A stretch of 64,000 bases of DNA from NCBI GenBank assembly GCA_905214625.1, contig CAJMMQ010000015.1, positions 1 through 64,000 of the forward strand, given 5' to 3'. Below, piece by piece: positions 26,124 through 35,657 of the stretch (position 1 is the first letter of the stretch; every line of letters starts with the position of its first letter). Both the position numbers and the translations under genes were made by a program. The DNA comes from an uncultured bacterium (GTDB lineage Bacteria; Bacteroidota; Bacteroidia; Bacteroidales; Bacteroidaceae). The notes under the pieces were generated by a model that ran no database searches, was not told where the DNA came from, and saw only the letters and a program-made list of their open reading frames with translations.

Positions 26124-27473
26124 ATGAAATTAAATTTTTCATCATACATATTAAAAGGGAACCAGCGTACAATATTATTAAAGAAAAATATTATTGGTTC
26201 TTTTATAATTAAAATGTGGACATGTATTGTACAACTTTTGCTTGTACCTGTTACACTTGGATGCCTAAATCAATATGAATATGGAATATGGCTTACCATC
26301 AACAGTATTTTATTATGGATTGACTCTTTTGATATAGGTTTAGGAAACGGCCTGCGTAACAGATTAGCCCAATCTATTGCAATTGGAGATAAAAAACTTA
26401 GCAAGCAACAGGTCAGTACAACATTCATAATGCTGTCTGTCATCGTAATACCACTAATAATTATTTTGTGCCTTGTAACTAACAACATTGACTGCTACGC
26501 ACTATTAAATGTAAAAAGAACTTGTGTTCAAAATTTAAGCGATATAATAGTACTTTCATTTTCTTTAGTAGGAGCTACATTTATATTTAAATTCATCGGA
26601 AATGTTTATTTAGCATTACAACTTCCTGCAATAAACAATCTATTGGTGGCATTAGGGCATACATTGTCATTATTAGGCATATTCTGTTTGTCACAAACAT
26701 TCAAAACAATAAATCTGATGCACGTAGCTTTAATCTATACTGCATCACCTCTAATTGTTTATATATTATCCTATCCTATTACTTTTACAAAGTATAAATA
26801 TCTTCGTCCATCCATTTTCTCTTTTAATAAAAAAGAATTACATAATTTATTTGGTTTAGGAATAAAGTTTTTCTTTATACAAATTGGTGCATTAATTCTT
26901 TTCGCATCGTCAAATTTTATTATATCCCATGTATTCTCTCCAAAAGAGGTTACTCCATATCAAGTTTCGTTCAGATATTTTTCACTGGTAAATATTTTAT
27001 TTACAATAATTTCCGCTCCTTTGTGGACTGCAACCACAGATGCATACGCAAAAAACGACTGGGAATGGATATCAACTATGACAAAAAAAATGAATTACAT
27101 TCTTAAAATATTTATTATAGTTCTTATAATAATGCTGGCATTAGCCAATCCAATATACAGTTTATGGGTAGGTAAAAGTGTTCATATACCTTTCAGTATG
27201 TCTGCAATGATGGCCTTATACACAAGTGTTTTAATCTACGGCACTTGTTATTCAAACATTTTATGTGGAATAGGAAAAATCAGGCTTATAACCATAATTA
27301 CAATAATTGAAGCAATAATATACATTCCATTGGCACTAATTGCAAGTAAATATCTGGGGTTAGTTGGCATCATAGTCGCACTGACTTTAGTAAATATGCT
27401 AAGTGCCGTAACAAATAAAATACAATACACCAAAATAAGCCAAGGAAAGGCAAATGGTATTTGGAATAAATAA
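26124..27473 (+). CDS. Polysaccharide flippase (Wzx, MOP superfamily)
   Basis: Flips undecaprenyl-PP-linked repeat units across the inner membrane. The 449-aa protein has about twelve to fourteen hydrophobic segments and the conserved N-terminal pattern of the family ([20 protein letters not shown], then [17 protein letters not shown]). It lies between the polymerase and the acyltransferase gene, with gaps of 3 and 14 bp. AT-rich. Together with Wza, Wzz and Wzy-like genes it completes a Wzx/Wzy-dependent export set. Confidence 0.9.
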   Translation: MKLNFSSYILKGNQRTILLKKNIIGSFIIKMWTCIVQLLLVPVTLGCLNQYEYGIWLTINSILLWIDSFDIGLGNGLRNRLAQSIAIGDKKLSKQQVSTTFIMLSVIVIPLIIILCLVTNNIDCYALLNVKRTCVQNLSDIIVLSFSLVGATFIFKFIGNVYLALQLPAINNLLVALGHTLSLLGIFCLSQTFKTINLMHVALIYTASPLIVYILSYPITFTKYKYLRPSIFSFNKKELHNLFGLGIKFFFIQIGALILFASSNFIISHVFSPKEVTPYQVSFRYFSLVNILFTIISAPLWTATTDAYAKNDWEWISTMTKKMNYILKIFIIVLIIMLALANPIYSLWVGKSVHIPFSMSAMMALYTSVLIYGTCYSNILCGIGKIRLITIITIIEAIIYIPLALIASKYLGLVGIIVALTLVNMLSAVTNKIQYTKISQGKANGIWNK

Positions 27474-27487
27474 TAAATTACAAGACC

Positions 27488-28135
27488 ATGAACATTACCC
27501 ACTTTTTAAGAATAAAATTGGAACCAATAGCCCGCATAATATGTACTGTGGTTCATTTCATATATAGTTATAAATTCAATAACTATTTTGGGCTTTTAGT
27601 TTCATATCTTTATACTTTCTGGATAATCCCTAATTTTAAGAAAGTAGGACACGGTTCCATATTTTATCGTCCGCTAAAGCTTATTGGAGGCAAGCATATT
27701 TCAATTGGAAATGATACTGCTTTCGGTAAACATTGCGTTCTTTGTGCCTGGGATGAATACAACAAAATAAAATTAAGTCCATACGTCGAAATTGGTAACG
27801 GCTGTGATTTCGGAGAATATAACCACATAACTTGTACAAATAAAATCATCATAGGAAATAATGTTCTTACAGGACGTTGGGTAACTATTTCTGATAATTC
27901 CCATGGTACTTCAACACATGAAATGCTGGAAATTCCACCAACACAACGTCCTGTATACTCAAAAGGTCCTGTAAAAATTGGAAACAACGTATGGATTGGA
28001 GACAAAGCAACCATTTTGCCAAATGTTTCAATAGGAAACGGAGCGATAATAGCAGCAAATTGTGTTGTCACCAAAGATGTTCCGGAATATTGCATCGTTG
28101 CCGGAAATCCTGCAAAAATAATTAAACAGAATTAA
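27488..28135 (+). CDS. Hexapeptide-repeat acyltransferase
   Basis: Probably O-acetylates a sugar of the polysaccharide. The 215-aa protein is a left-handed beta-helix acyltransferase: hexapeptide rungs such as [30 protein letters not shown] and [20 protein letters not shown], and the C-terminal [20 protein letters not shown] typical of the NodL/LacA/CysE group. The likely catalytic histidine is in the loop near [12 protein letters not shown] (about 137-148). Set in the EPS operon between the flippase and a glycosyltransferase. The substrate is unknown. Confidence 0.9.
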   Translation: MNITHFLRIKLEPIARIICTVVHFIYSYKFNNYFGLLVSYLYTFWIIPNFKKVGHGSIFYRPLKLIGGKHISIGNDTAFGKHCVLCAWDEYNKIKLSPYVEIGNGCDFGEYNHITCTNKIIIGNNVLTGRWVTISDNSHGTSTHEMLEIPPTQRPVYSKGPVKIGNNVWIGDKATILPNVSIGNGAIIAANCVVTKDVPEYCIVAGNPAKIIKQN

Positions 28136-28148
28136 ATCTTCATCAGAT

Positions 28149-29411
28149 ATGAAAAAATGCTCATTTACAATCGTTGCTAAAAATTATATTGGATTAGGTC
28201 TTATCCTGAAACAATCCCTACTGAAATTTCATAAATCAGATATTGATTTTTACATATTTGTTGCCGATGAGATTGATGCTTCAAAAATGACCATACCGGA
28301 TAATATCATTCCTGTAAAAAAAATATCAGACTACACAGACAAAGAATGGACAGATATGACGTTCAAATATGATTTAACTGAATTTTGTACGTCAATAAAA
28401 CCGTTTTGTTTCCAATATATTTTTTCAAAAGGATATGACTGTGCCTTATATTTTGATCCGGATATATGTATTTTTTCTCCTATAACAGAAATACTCGAAA
28501 AACTAGAAAAATACGATATTGTGCTTACTCCACAAGTATCAGGAATACATGTTAACTACACAGGAGAGCATCCTGAATGGGCGATGAATGTAAACGGCAT
28601 ATTCAACCTGGGGTTTTGTGGAATGAGGAAAACACCTATATCAAAAAAAATTCTTTCATGGTGGAGAGAAAGGCTGAAGAATGAATGTTTCGTAGACAGA
28701 AGCGTAGGAGATTTTACTGACCAAAAATGGATGGATTGGCTTCCGGCTTTATTGGGAAACGAGCATCTTTATATATTAAAAAATCTCGGTATGAATATGG
28801 CTCCATGGAATTATTTTGAACGACAACTGTTTTCAAAAGATGGGAAAATTATGGTCAGATTCCGTACTGATGACAATGAAAAAAGAGAAGACCAACTTGT
28901 ATTTATACATTTTGCCGGATATGATTACAGCAAAATGAAACAAGGTATTATTCATAGAAAAAGGATAGAAAACTTAGGCGAATACGAAGACCTGAAAATT
29001 GCTACAGATATATACATGAACCTAATAATAAAAAATGCAGAAATATTTGACAGATTCCTACCAATGGAATATTCTTATGCAACATACGACAATGGAGACA
29101 AAATTTCATCTTTCCATAGACGGCTGTATCATGGGCTGACCTTATCTGGTAAAGATATCACCAATCCTTTTTCTTCCGATGAAGGTTCTTTTTACAGGAA
29201 AATAAAAAAACATAATATGATTAACAATGAAAACATTGATAAGCTTACACAACGCAACATCGGTAATATTGGAAAAAAAAGGAAAATGATAGGAATAATG
29301 TTCAAATGTCTTTATCGGCTTATTGGATATAAACGCTATGTACTTTTTGTAAAAAGTCTGTATAATTATTGCCGTCCTGAACTTCACACATTTTTAATTG
29401 ACAAAAAATGA
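28149..29411 (+). CDS. Glycosyltransferase (GT-A-like, DxD motif)
   Basis: A 420-aa protein starting KKCSFTIVAKNYIGLGLIL, with a metal-binding DPD at residues 103-105 (YFDPDICIFSP). It resembles a family of Bacteroidetes nucleotide-diphospho-sugar transferases distantly like GT8. A region of NLGFCGMRKT followed by SWWRERL corresponds to the acceptor part, and the basic C-terminal 80 residues may contact the membrane. It lies 13 bp after the acyltransferase gene and overlaps the next glycosyltransferase by 4 bp (ATGA), indicating translational coupling. Donor sugar unknown. Confidence 0.82.
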   Translation: MKKCSFTIVAKNYIGLGLILKQSLLKFHKSDIDFYIFVADEIDASKMTIPDNIIPVKKISDYTDKEWTDMTFKYDLTEFCTSIKPFCFQYIFSKGYDCALYFDPDICIFSPITEILEKLEKYDIVLTPQVSGIHVNYTGEHPEWAMNVNGIFNLGFCGMRKTPISKKILSWWRERLKNECFVDRSVGDFTDQKWMDWLPALLGNEHLYILKNLGMNMAPWNYFERQLFSKDGKIMVRFRTDDNEKREDQLVFIHFAGYDYSKMKQGIIHRKRIENLGEYEDLKIATDIYMNLIIKNAEIFDRFLPMEYSYATYDNGDKISSFHRRLYHGLTLSGKDITNPFSSDEGSFYRKIKKHNMINNENIDKLTQRNIGNIGKKRKMIGIMFKCLYRLIGYKRYVLFVKSLYNYCRPELHTFLIDKK

Positions 29412-30376
29412 AAAAAATTATATATATAAGACAGTCACCTAAAGGTGGATGTGATGGAACAGCCACATATTGCCAATCATTATTTGATTTTTTTCATAAT
29501 GATAAAGATTGCACAGCAGAAGAAATAAAAAATTATCCGGAAATAAAATCACGATTATTTCATTACTATTATAAACAAAAAGCTTTAACCGCAGCTATAA
29601 AAGAAGCCGATATCATACACATTAACGGCTATACAGCTATGGGTACGGTCCAAGCACTGATAACAGCAAAGATACTTAATAAAAGCATTGTATACACAGC
29701 ACATTGGCATCCTTTTAACAGATTAGGACATCCATTGTTAGGTAAATTATTTTTCAATCTTTTTCTTAAAAATACCATTAGATTTTGTGCTACTGCAGTA
29801 ACAACTATAAATAACGAAGACTTCGCTTATTTTAAATCTTTCCATAATAATGTAGTTAAAATACCACATTGGTATAAACCGCAAAATATAGGAACAAATG
29901 TCAAAAAGAAAAAGAATATGATTTTATTCGTAGGACGAGTTGATGACCCTGTAAAGGGATTTCAACACTTATACTCACTTCCTGAAGGTAAGTTTGAAAT
30001 TCATTGTGTGGGAAAAGGGAAAATACAACAACGCAGCGACATCACACAACATATAAATATTCCGAACGAAGAACTCGCTCTACTCTATGCACAGGCTTCT
30101 TTAGTAGTGGTTCCTTCAAAATACGAGGCATTCTCATACGTAACATTAGAAAGTCTTTGTTATGGAACACCTGTTGTCATGTCAGAAAACGTCAGGATTG
30201 CCGACCATTTAAAAGATGCCAAAGGTTATAGCGTATTTAAATATGGAGACAATAACGATTTTATCGAAAAAATTAATGAAACAATTGGTAAAGATGTTGA
30301 GATTACAAAAATAATGAGTATCTTTAACCCTGAAAAAATACGACTTGCATATAAAAAATTATACTTGTCAATGTGA
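29408..30376 (+). CDS. GT4-family glycosyltransferase
   Basis: Adds a sugar to the EPS repeat unit; cytoplasmic face of the membrane. 322 aa, GT-B fold: N-terminal loop SPKGGCDGTATYCQSL, donor domain start MILFVGRVDDPVKGFQHL near 173, and the motif YEAFSYVTLESLCYGTPVV near 240 with the GT4 glutamates. The start codon overlaps the stop of the preceding gene (ATGA), so the two are coupled. The protein is slightly shorter than most GT4 enzymes, but both lobes are present. AT-rich. Confidence 0.9.
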   Translation: MKKIIYIRQSPKGGCDGTATYCQSLFDFFHNDKDCTAEEIKNYPEIKSRLFHYYYKQKALTAAIKEADIIHINGYTAMGTVQALITAKILNKSIVYTAHWHPFNRLGHPLLGKLFFNLFLKNTIRFCATAVTTINNEDFAYFKSFHNNVVKIPHWYKPQNIGTNVKKKKNMILFVGRVDDPVKGFQHLYSLPEGKFEIHCVGKGKIQQRSDITQHINIPNEELALLYAQASLVVVPSKYEAFSYVTLESLCYGTPVVMSENVRIADHLKDAKGYSVFKYGDNNDFIEKINETIGKDVEITKIMSIFNPEKIRLAYKKLYLSM

Positions 30377-30442
30377 TTTCATATTACGGAATATTAATAC
30401 AGATTGGCATAGAGTCAATTTATATATAAAACTTAAATCATT

Positions 30443-31273
30443 ATGGAAGACATGCATTTCTCGGTTTTAATGTCTGTTTATATAAAAGAAAAACCTCAAT
30501 TTCTCAAAGAATCACTTAACAGTGTGTTCAATCAGACATTGCCTCCTGATGAGGTTATATTAGTAGAAGACGGACCATTAACAGACGAATTGTATTCTAC
30601 TATAAAGGACTTTACCGAAAAGCATGAAAAATTAAAAATAGTTCCTCTAAATGAAAACCACGGTCTTGGATATGCTTTGAACATCGGACTAAAGCATTGC
30701 AAATACAATTTAGTTGCAAGAATGGACAGTGACGATATCTGTAAACCTTACAGATTTGAAAAAGAGATAACGTTCATGCATGAACACAAAGACATTGACA
30801 TTTGCAGCTCTTGGATTGACGAATTTGAGAACGATAAAAACAATGTTGTATCACAAAGAAGAATTCCTGAAACCCATGAGGAGATTATTAAATATGCAAA
30901 ATACAGGTGCCCGGTAAATCACCCTACCGTAGTTTATAAACGTGATAAAATAATACAATTAGGAGGATATCAGGATTTCCCTGAAGACTATTATTTATGG
31001 ATAAAAATGATAATGAACGGCTGTAAATTCTACAACATACAAGAAAGTCTTCTGTTCTTTAGATTTTCCTCTGACTTATACAAAAGGCGTGGAGGCTGGA
31101 AATATGCCAAGGATGATATTCGGGCACAAATAAACTTCTATAAAGTTGGATTCTTAAATAAAAGAGAATTCTTATACAATGCTTCCATCAGAAGTACTGT
31201 CAGACTGATTCCGGTGCATATCAGAGCTTTTATTTATAAATATATGTTGCGTAAGAGAAAAATATTCAAATAA
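30443..31273 (+). CDS. GT2-family glycosyltransferase
   Basis: Inverting GT-A transferase for the EPS repeat unit. The 276-aa protein begins FSVLMSVYIKEKPQFLKESL, has EDGPLTDEL near 40, the nucleotide-metal motif MDSDD at residues 94-98, and WIKMIMNGCK near 190. The C-terminus is basic. It is the last gene of the operon, after a 66-bp gap. No hairpin terminator is visible in the following AT-rich 318-bp gap. Linkage formed is unknown. Confidence 0.92.
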   Translation: MEDMHFSVLMSVYIKEKPQFLKESLNSVFNQTLPPDEVILVEDGPLTDELYSTIKDFTEKHEKLKIVPLNENHGLGYALNIGLKHCKYNLVARMDSDDICKPYRFEKEITFMHEHKDIDICSSWIDEFENDKNNVVSQRRIPETHEEIIKYAKYRCPVNHPTVVYKRDKIIQLGGYQDFPEDYYLWIKMIMNGCKFYNIQESLLFFRFSSDLYKRRGGWKYAKDDIRAQINFYKVGFLNKREFLYNASIRSTVRLIPVHIRAFIYKYMLRKRKIFK

Positions 31274-31431
31274 TACAAATTGTACAAATGCAGCAATATT
31301 AAAATAATTTCCTAAATCTGCTATTGTTAACAATAAATAAAAAGGATTAGAATATAACCAGAGGGAAATGACAACAAACACAAACAACCGTTAACAAATA
31401 CACAAATAATGTTGCATATCAAAAAAATTAT

Positions 31432-31447
31432 GCGTACATTTGTACGC
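31432..31447 (+). promoter_or_regulatory. Promoter whose -7 box sits in a perfect palindrome
   Basis: GCGTACA (31432-31438), TT, TGTACGC (31441-31447) is a perfect palindrome containing the -7 box TACATTTG (31435-31442). Less exact AAATTA/TAATTT arms extend it outwards. TTG at 31412-31414 lies 20 bp upstream as a -33 element. The leader to the start at 31592 is about 143 nt. The rest of the 31274-31591 gap is featureless AT-rich DNA. Confidence 0.6.
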
Positions 31448-31591
31448 TAATTTTATAATATAAATATTAAAAAACCTGCAATCGTGAAAAACAAAACACC
31501 AACTAATAAATCCGCATAATTATATATGCAACAATAATATTACATAATTAAAATCGACTTTTTATAAAACAAAATTTAAAATTCAATTATT

Positions 31592-32986
31592 ATGAAAAAC
31601 AAGACTATTAATTTACTGCTGTTATTCACAGCAGTGGCAACGCTATTTTCTTGCGAGAAATACAGTGAAGACACAGAATTTACCAACAAGGAAGCCAACA
31701 GCACACTGATTATCAGAACACGTGCTTTAACTCAAGGCGAAACAGACGAAAGCGAAATAAGCTACCCGATAAACATTTACTTGTTCAGCGAAAACAAATG
31801 TATCGAAACAACGACAATAGAATCAGAAGAAACACCAATATCGCTAAAACTGCCGGAAGGAATTTATGATGTATATGCCATTGCAGGAGCTGACGCAGAA
31901 ACTTACGACTTGCCAACAAAAGAAAACGCTACTAAAGAATCAATAATCAACCTGAAAGCTGACAAGACACACAACGACCTTATGACCGCCAAAAATAACG
32001 TTACACTTACTTACGGAGAGGAAAACACGCTGACACTATCACTCGAAAGAAAAGTAATGCTGCTTGAAAATGTTGCTATCAAGAATGTTCCGTCTAATGT
32101 TACGGCTGTAAGCGTAACGATAAGTCCACTTTATGAAAACATTATGCTTAACGGTGAATATAGCGGAACAAACGGCTCGCAGACTATAGACCTTACAAAA
32201 GGCAGCGACGGAACTACATGGGAAAACAACTACAACACTTATCTGCCTGAAGCTTACGGACAGGCAACCATAAAAGTATCGCTCAAAACTGATGCCGTAA
32301 CAAAAAGCTACTCATACATCAGCACAGACGAACTTAAAGCCAACTATAAAATTAACATCAGCGGAACTTATAATGAAAACGGAATAACTCTAAACGGAAC
32401 CATTACCGGTGCCACATGGGAAGGTGTTAAAAATATAAATTTCAACTTTGACGAAAACGGAAGTACAACAGACGAAACTGTCACTCCCGGAACTGATGAT
32501 GAAAATGCTGAAGAAGATACAAGAGAAACCGTAACAGGAAACGCACCTGAAGTTGGTACGCTGTATAATGAATGCTATGTACTAAAATCTGAACAGGCCG
32601 GAAACGGAACTAAGGTTACATTAATGTCTACAGGATGGAAAAACAAACTTGAATTTACAAAAGGTGATCAAGCGTCTGCAAAAGAGGCTATAAATATAGG
32701 AATAGAAGAATTGGCAACAGACGGTATTGACGGCTGGAGATTACCAATATTAGATGAATTGAAATACATTAAAGCGAATATAGAAACAATAAATTCAAAT
32801 TTAGAAACATTAGGAAAAGACACTTTTGATATTGGTACATCAAATAATTTAAAAAGCTATTATTTTATGACTGAAAACGGAAATATAAACACATATAATC
32901 CATACCGTGACGACACAAGCACTTCACCAAGTAATGGAGCTACATTTCTTCTTCGTGCCTTTGCCACAATCACATTTACCGAATAA
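31592..32986 (+). CDS. Fimbrillin/Mfa-like surface lipoprotein with DUF1566-like C-terminus
   Basis: A 464-aa SPII lipoprotein (lipobox LFSC near residue 21). The N-terminal two thirds resemble FimB/Mfa2-type fimbrial proteins: after the signal peptide, TLIIRTRALTQGETDESEIS, then beta-rich segments such as YPINIYLFSENKCI and LKLPEGIYDVYAIAG. An acidic linker lies near 290-310. The last 140 residues contain GIDGWRLPILDELKYIKANI, the pattern of DUF1566-like domains found at the tips of Bacteroidetes surface proteins. Likely a pilus anchor, tip or adhesin. It stands alone with its own palindromic promoter, downstream of the EPS operon. Family call by pattern only. Confidence 0.7.
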   Translation: MKNKTINLLLLFTAVATLFSCEKYSEDTEFTNKEANSTLIIRTRALTQGETDESEISYPINIYLFSENKCIETTTIESEETPISLKLPEGIYDVYAIAGADAETYDLPTKENATKESIINLKADKTHNDLMTAKNNVTLTYGEENTLTLSLERKVMLLENVAIKNVPSNVTAVSVTISPLYENIMLNGEYSGTNGSQTIDLTKGSDGTTWENNYNTYLPEAYGQATIKVSLKTDAVTKSYSYISTDELKANYKINISGTYNENGITLNGTITGATWEGVKNINFNFDENGSTTDETVTPGTDDENAEEDTRETVTGNAPEVGTLYNECYVLKSEQAGNGTKVTLMSTGWKNKLEFTKGDQASAKEAINIGIEELATDGIDGWRLPILDELKYIKANIETINSNLETLGKDTFDIGTSNNLKSYYFMTENGNINTYNPYRDDTSTSPSNGATFLLRAFATITFTE

Positions 32987-33002
32987 ATTTCATTTAGTAA
33001 AA

Positions 33003-33041
33003 AAAACTCACTGTGTTTCGTATTGAAACCCGGTGAGTTTT
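33003..33041 (+). terminator. Intrinsic terminator
   Basis: AAAACTCAC (33003-33011) pairs with GTGAGTTTT (33033-33041). An inner GTTTC/GAAAC stem lies in the loop. It is 16 bp after the fimbrillin-like gene. Confidence 0.85.
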
Positions 33042-33233
33042 AAGGCAAAATCCATTGATTTACAGGACAAAAGTCTATCGGTTTTCATTTACAATCCAAC
33101 GACAAAAACATAAACTATTTTTTCGATAAAAGTCATCACTCATCACAACCATACGTAACATTCTGACAAGCAACAAGATACGATGCAACAAGTGACTAAT
33201 TCAACTCATCACGCAGTTCAATCCAAATCGCTG

Positions 33234-33255
33234 TTAAGTCCAAATCTGTCATTAG
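33234..33255. repeat. Solo end (F) of the dispersed intergenic element
   Basis: TTAAGTCCAAATCTGTCATT followed by AG matches the left terminal repeat of copy C (11870) at nearly every position, but the rest of the element is missing. A second degenerate end (AATCCAAATCGCTG) precedes it. Confidence 0.6.
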
Positions 33256-33293
33256 TTTTTTTGAAACCAGGCAATAACAATTGCCGTATGGAA

Positions 33294-33366
33294 AACGTGT
33301 ATTACACGTGCAATATGCCATGTATTGCAATACAAAAGCACACCTTTTACATGACAAAAGGTGTGC
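33294..33366. repeat. TTTTGCAA-type dyad cluster K2
   Basis: Two strong hairpins: ACGTGTA/TACACGT around one base (33295-33309), and GCACACCTTTT/AAAAGGTGTGC (33338-33348, 33356-33366), with TATTGCAATACAAAAG between. This belongs to the family of short dyads seen in several gaps. The 481-bp gap 32987-33467 holds no gene; the open frame of about 96 aa across it is formed by repeats. Confidence 0.65.
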
Positions 33367-33467
33367 CTTTAGAGATTAAGAGCATAAGGCATATAAATAT
33401 ACAACCGCTCCAATACATAAAAATGCCCAAGGGGCCATGCAGGCAGCCCGGTGAACATTCAAAAAAT

Positions 33468-35576
33468 CTATAATGCTAACTTAAACGTCTGACTGTTGCC
33501 GGAATATACCAGCCGTACAAAATATACATTGCCCGAGGGTAAGCTGACGCAGAAATCACCCGAGCTTACACGTTGCGACATCAACATTATCCCAGCTGTG
33601 TTGTATATGCAGATTTTCTCAACATCTGAAGTTACCGAAATGCTTAAAGTATTGCCACGGTAACTATAAGCCAGTTTGTCAAGACAGATATGCCCTACAG
33701 AAGATGTCTGCTCAATAAGCTTCAGACCGGCCAAGGCATCAAGCTTGCCGTAGCCAAACACACCGTCGGGCTCAGTCACTGCCGTGCCGCCTGGCATCGA
33801 GGTGCGCTTTATTACATCTCTGACATCATCAAGCGTAAGAGCCGGATTGGCCTCAAGCCACAACGCAATGGTTCCCGTTACCACAGGAGTAGCCATAGAT
33901 GTTCCGCTCATAACTCCCCAAGTGTATTTCTTGCCGTTAACCGGGTCGTCATATTCATATACCTTATCTTCAGGCTTAACATAATACGCCCCGGCATAAG
34001 AGCTGAACGAAGAAACGACAGCTGCACCAGGAGCCACTACATCAGGCTTGACTCTGCCGTCGAACGAGGGGCCTTTGCCCGACAACGGATATATGTCGCC
34101 CACGGTCCAGTTTTTGTCGTGCGTGCCACCCGACAAGTCATCATAACTGTTTTTTGAAACAAAAGCACCGACAGAAATGGTGTTAAATCCTGTAGCCGTG
34201 GCTGCTATTGTATAACTGTTTGTACCCTCTGCATATCCGGTCTCGCCATAAGACAAGAACTCTCCATAGTCGCTGTTTATCATGTACTTGCCTTTGTCGG
34301 ATGCCAAAGTTATTTCCCACACCTCATTATCAGGCTTTGGATAATTCATTGACACTCTGAAAAACGGATTGCCGTTGGCCGGATTTTCTGACACCGTAAC
34401 ACCCATGCGCCCGTTGTACTCTGTCAAGGTACCGAAGTTTTCAAAGCTTACAGTCTGTTTTTCAGCACTGTCAAAGGTCCGTGAAAAGATAGTTTCTCCG
34501 TCAATCTTGTCTTTCAGCGACACTGTCAGCAGATACTTCTCATCTTTTTCTCCTTGCACAAAAAGGTTGTCGCTGTTGTATGAAGGCGGTGTCCAATAAC
34601 TTTTCACGCTGCTGGCCCCACTGACAAATGTTCCTGTCAACGTAGAACGCCTGTCGCCCTCGTTGCCACATGCTATCGACAGAATCTTGCCTTTGGCATC
34701 TTTCATTATGTTGTCTATGAGCATGGTGAAGTTATCTGTCCCGTCCTTAAATCCGAGCACAGTGCCGATACTGAGGTTAATGGATATCGGAAGTCCCTGT
34801 CTTTCGGCATATTTCACAAGATAGTCGATGCCGTCGATAATACCCTGCTCCGTCTTATTGGTAGAAACCAGAACAATGTCGGCCTCAGGTGCCACGCCCA
34901 TATATGCGCCTTCAAAGCTGCCTGCGGCTATACCGGCCACATGAGTGCCGTGAGTGTCGCCCGACAGCTCCATATCTCTCCTGGCGGCTACAACCTCTTC
35001 TGTAGTTTTATATTCCTTACCGTATCCATATTCACTGTCGGCCGACATAAAATTATTTTGATCCCACACGGCCCTAATCCTGCAATTACCGTTATTGTCC
35101 CTAAAGTTAGGATGCGAGAAGTCGAATCCTGCGTCAACCACTCCTATCAACACTCCTTTTCCCTTGTATGCAGCCGAAAGCGACATACCCTGATGCACAT
35201 CGTCTACATGCGCCATTTTTCTTGCCTCGTCCATCATGGAGCGCACTTTCTGTCCGGCATCTATACCGAGCACGCAGCTGTCGGCTGCAATCTTGTTTAC
35301 TGACTCCACCGGCACAAGAGCCGTGTAAACATTGTTGTGCCCAACGTTAAACTTTACGCCATAAGCCCCGGCTATGCGGTTGAGGTCTGCACCGGGCGCA
35401 ATACGCAGATAAACATTTATAGCATCAGACGGTGCAGCTCCGCGTGTCTTTACGTTTTCCTCTATCCTGCTGACTGTCGACTCTGATATTTTTGGATTAT
35501 ACACTTTGCACACCGTCTGGGCATACAATGTATATGCAAAAAACAGCAAGACGAGCGTAAATATGTTTTTTCTCAT
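33468..35576 (-). CDS. Secreted S8 (subtilisin-like) serine protease, putative T9SS cargo
   Basis: Extracellular serine endopeptidase. 702 aa from the ATG at 35576 (signal peptide MRKNIFTLVLLFFAYTLYAQ); an ATG at 35588 would add four residues. Catalytic triad: Asp in VLIGVVDAGFDFSHPNF (about 150), His in HGTHVAGIAAG (about 212), Ser in GVMSGTSMATPVVTG (about 570). A beta-rich insert of about 200 residues separates His from Ser. The last 80 residues (ICIYNTAGIMLMSQRVSSGD, then YFVRLVYSGNSQTFKLAL) look like a type A type IX secretion C-terminal domain. Probably co-transcribed with the GLUG gene 81 bp upstream, which carries a similar tail. Confidence 0.9.
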   Translation of the reverse strand: MRKNIFTLVLLFFAYTLYAQTVCKVYNPKISESTVSRIEENVKTRGAAPSDAINVYLRIAPGADLNRIAGAYGVKFNVGHNNVYTALVPVESVNKIAADSCVLGIDAGQKVRSMMDEARKMAHVDDVHQGMSLSAAYKGKGVLIGVVDAGFDFSHPNFRDNNGNCRIRAVWDQNNFMSADSEYGYGKEYKTTEEVVAARRDMELSGDTHGTHVAGIAAGSFEGAYMGVAPEADIVLVSTNKTEQGIIDGIDYLVKYAERQGLPISINLSIGTVLGFKDGTDNFTMLIDNIMKDAKGKILSIACGNEGDRRSTLTGTFVSGASSVKSYWTPPSYNSDNLFVQGEKDEKYLLTVSLKDKIDGETIFSRTFDSAEKQTVSFENFGTLTEYNGRMGVTVSENPANGNPFFRVSMNYPKPDNEVWEITLASDKGKYMINSDYGEFLSYGETGYAEGTNSYTIAATATGFNTISVGAFVSKNSYDDLSGGTHDKNWTVGDIYPLSGKGPSFDGRVKPDVVAPGAAVVSSFSSYAGAYYVKPEDKVYEYDDPVNGKKYTWGVMSGTSMATPVVTGTIALWLEANPALTLDDVRDVIKRTSMPGGTAVTEPDGVFGYGKLDALAGLKLIEQTSSVGHICLDKLAYSYRGNTLSISVTSDVEKICIYNTAGIMLMSQRVSSGDFCVSLPSGNVYFVRLVYSGNSQTFKLAL

Positions 35577-35657
35577 CACGCAAATCATATTTTAAAGAAA
35601 ATCCACAGCGCAGCCACATAAGGCCGTGTTGTGGACTTTCTGATTGTCAAATTGAGT

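Noticed and set aside
33183-33473. 96-aa open frame in the gap after the fimbrillin-like gene
   Set aside because: Spans element end F and dyad cluster K2; no signal peptide or domain.
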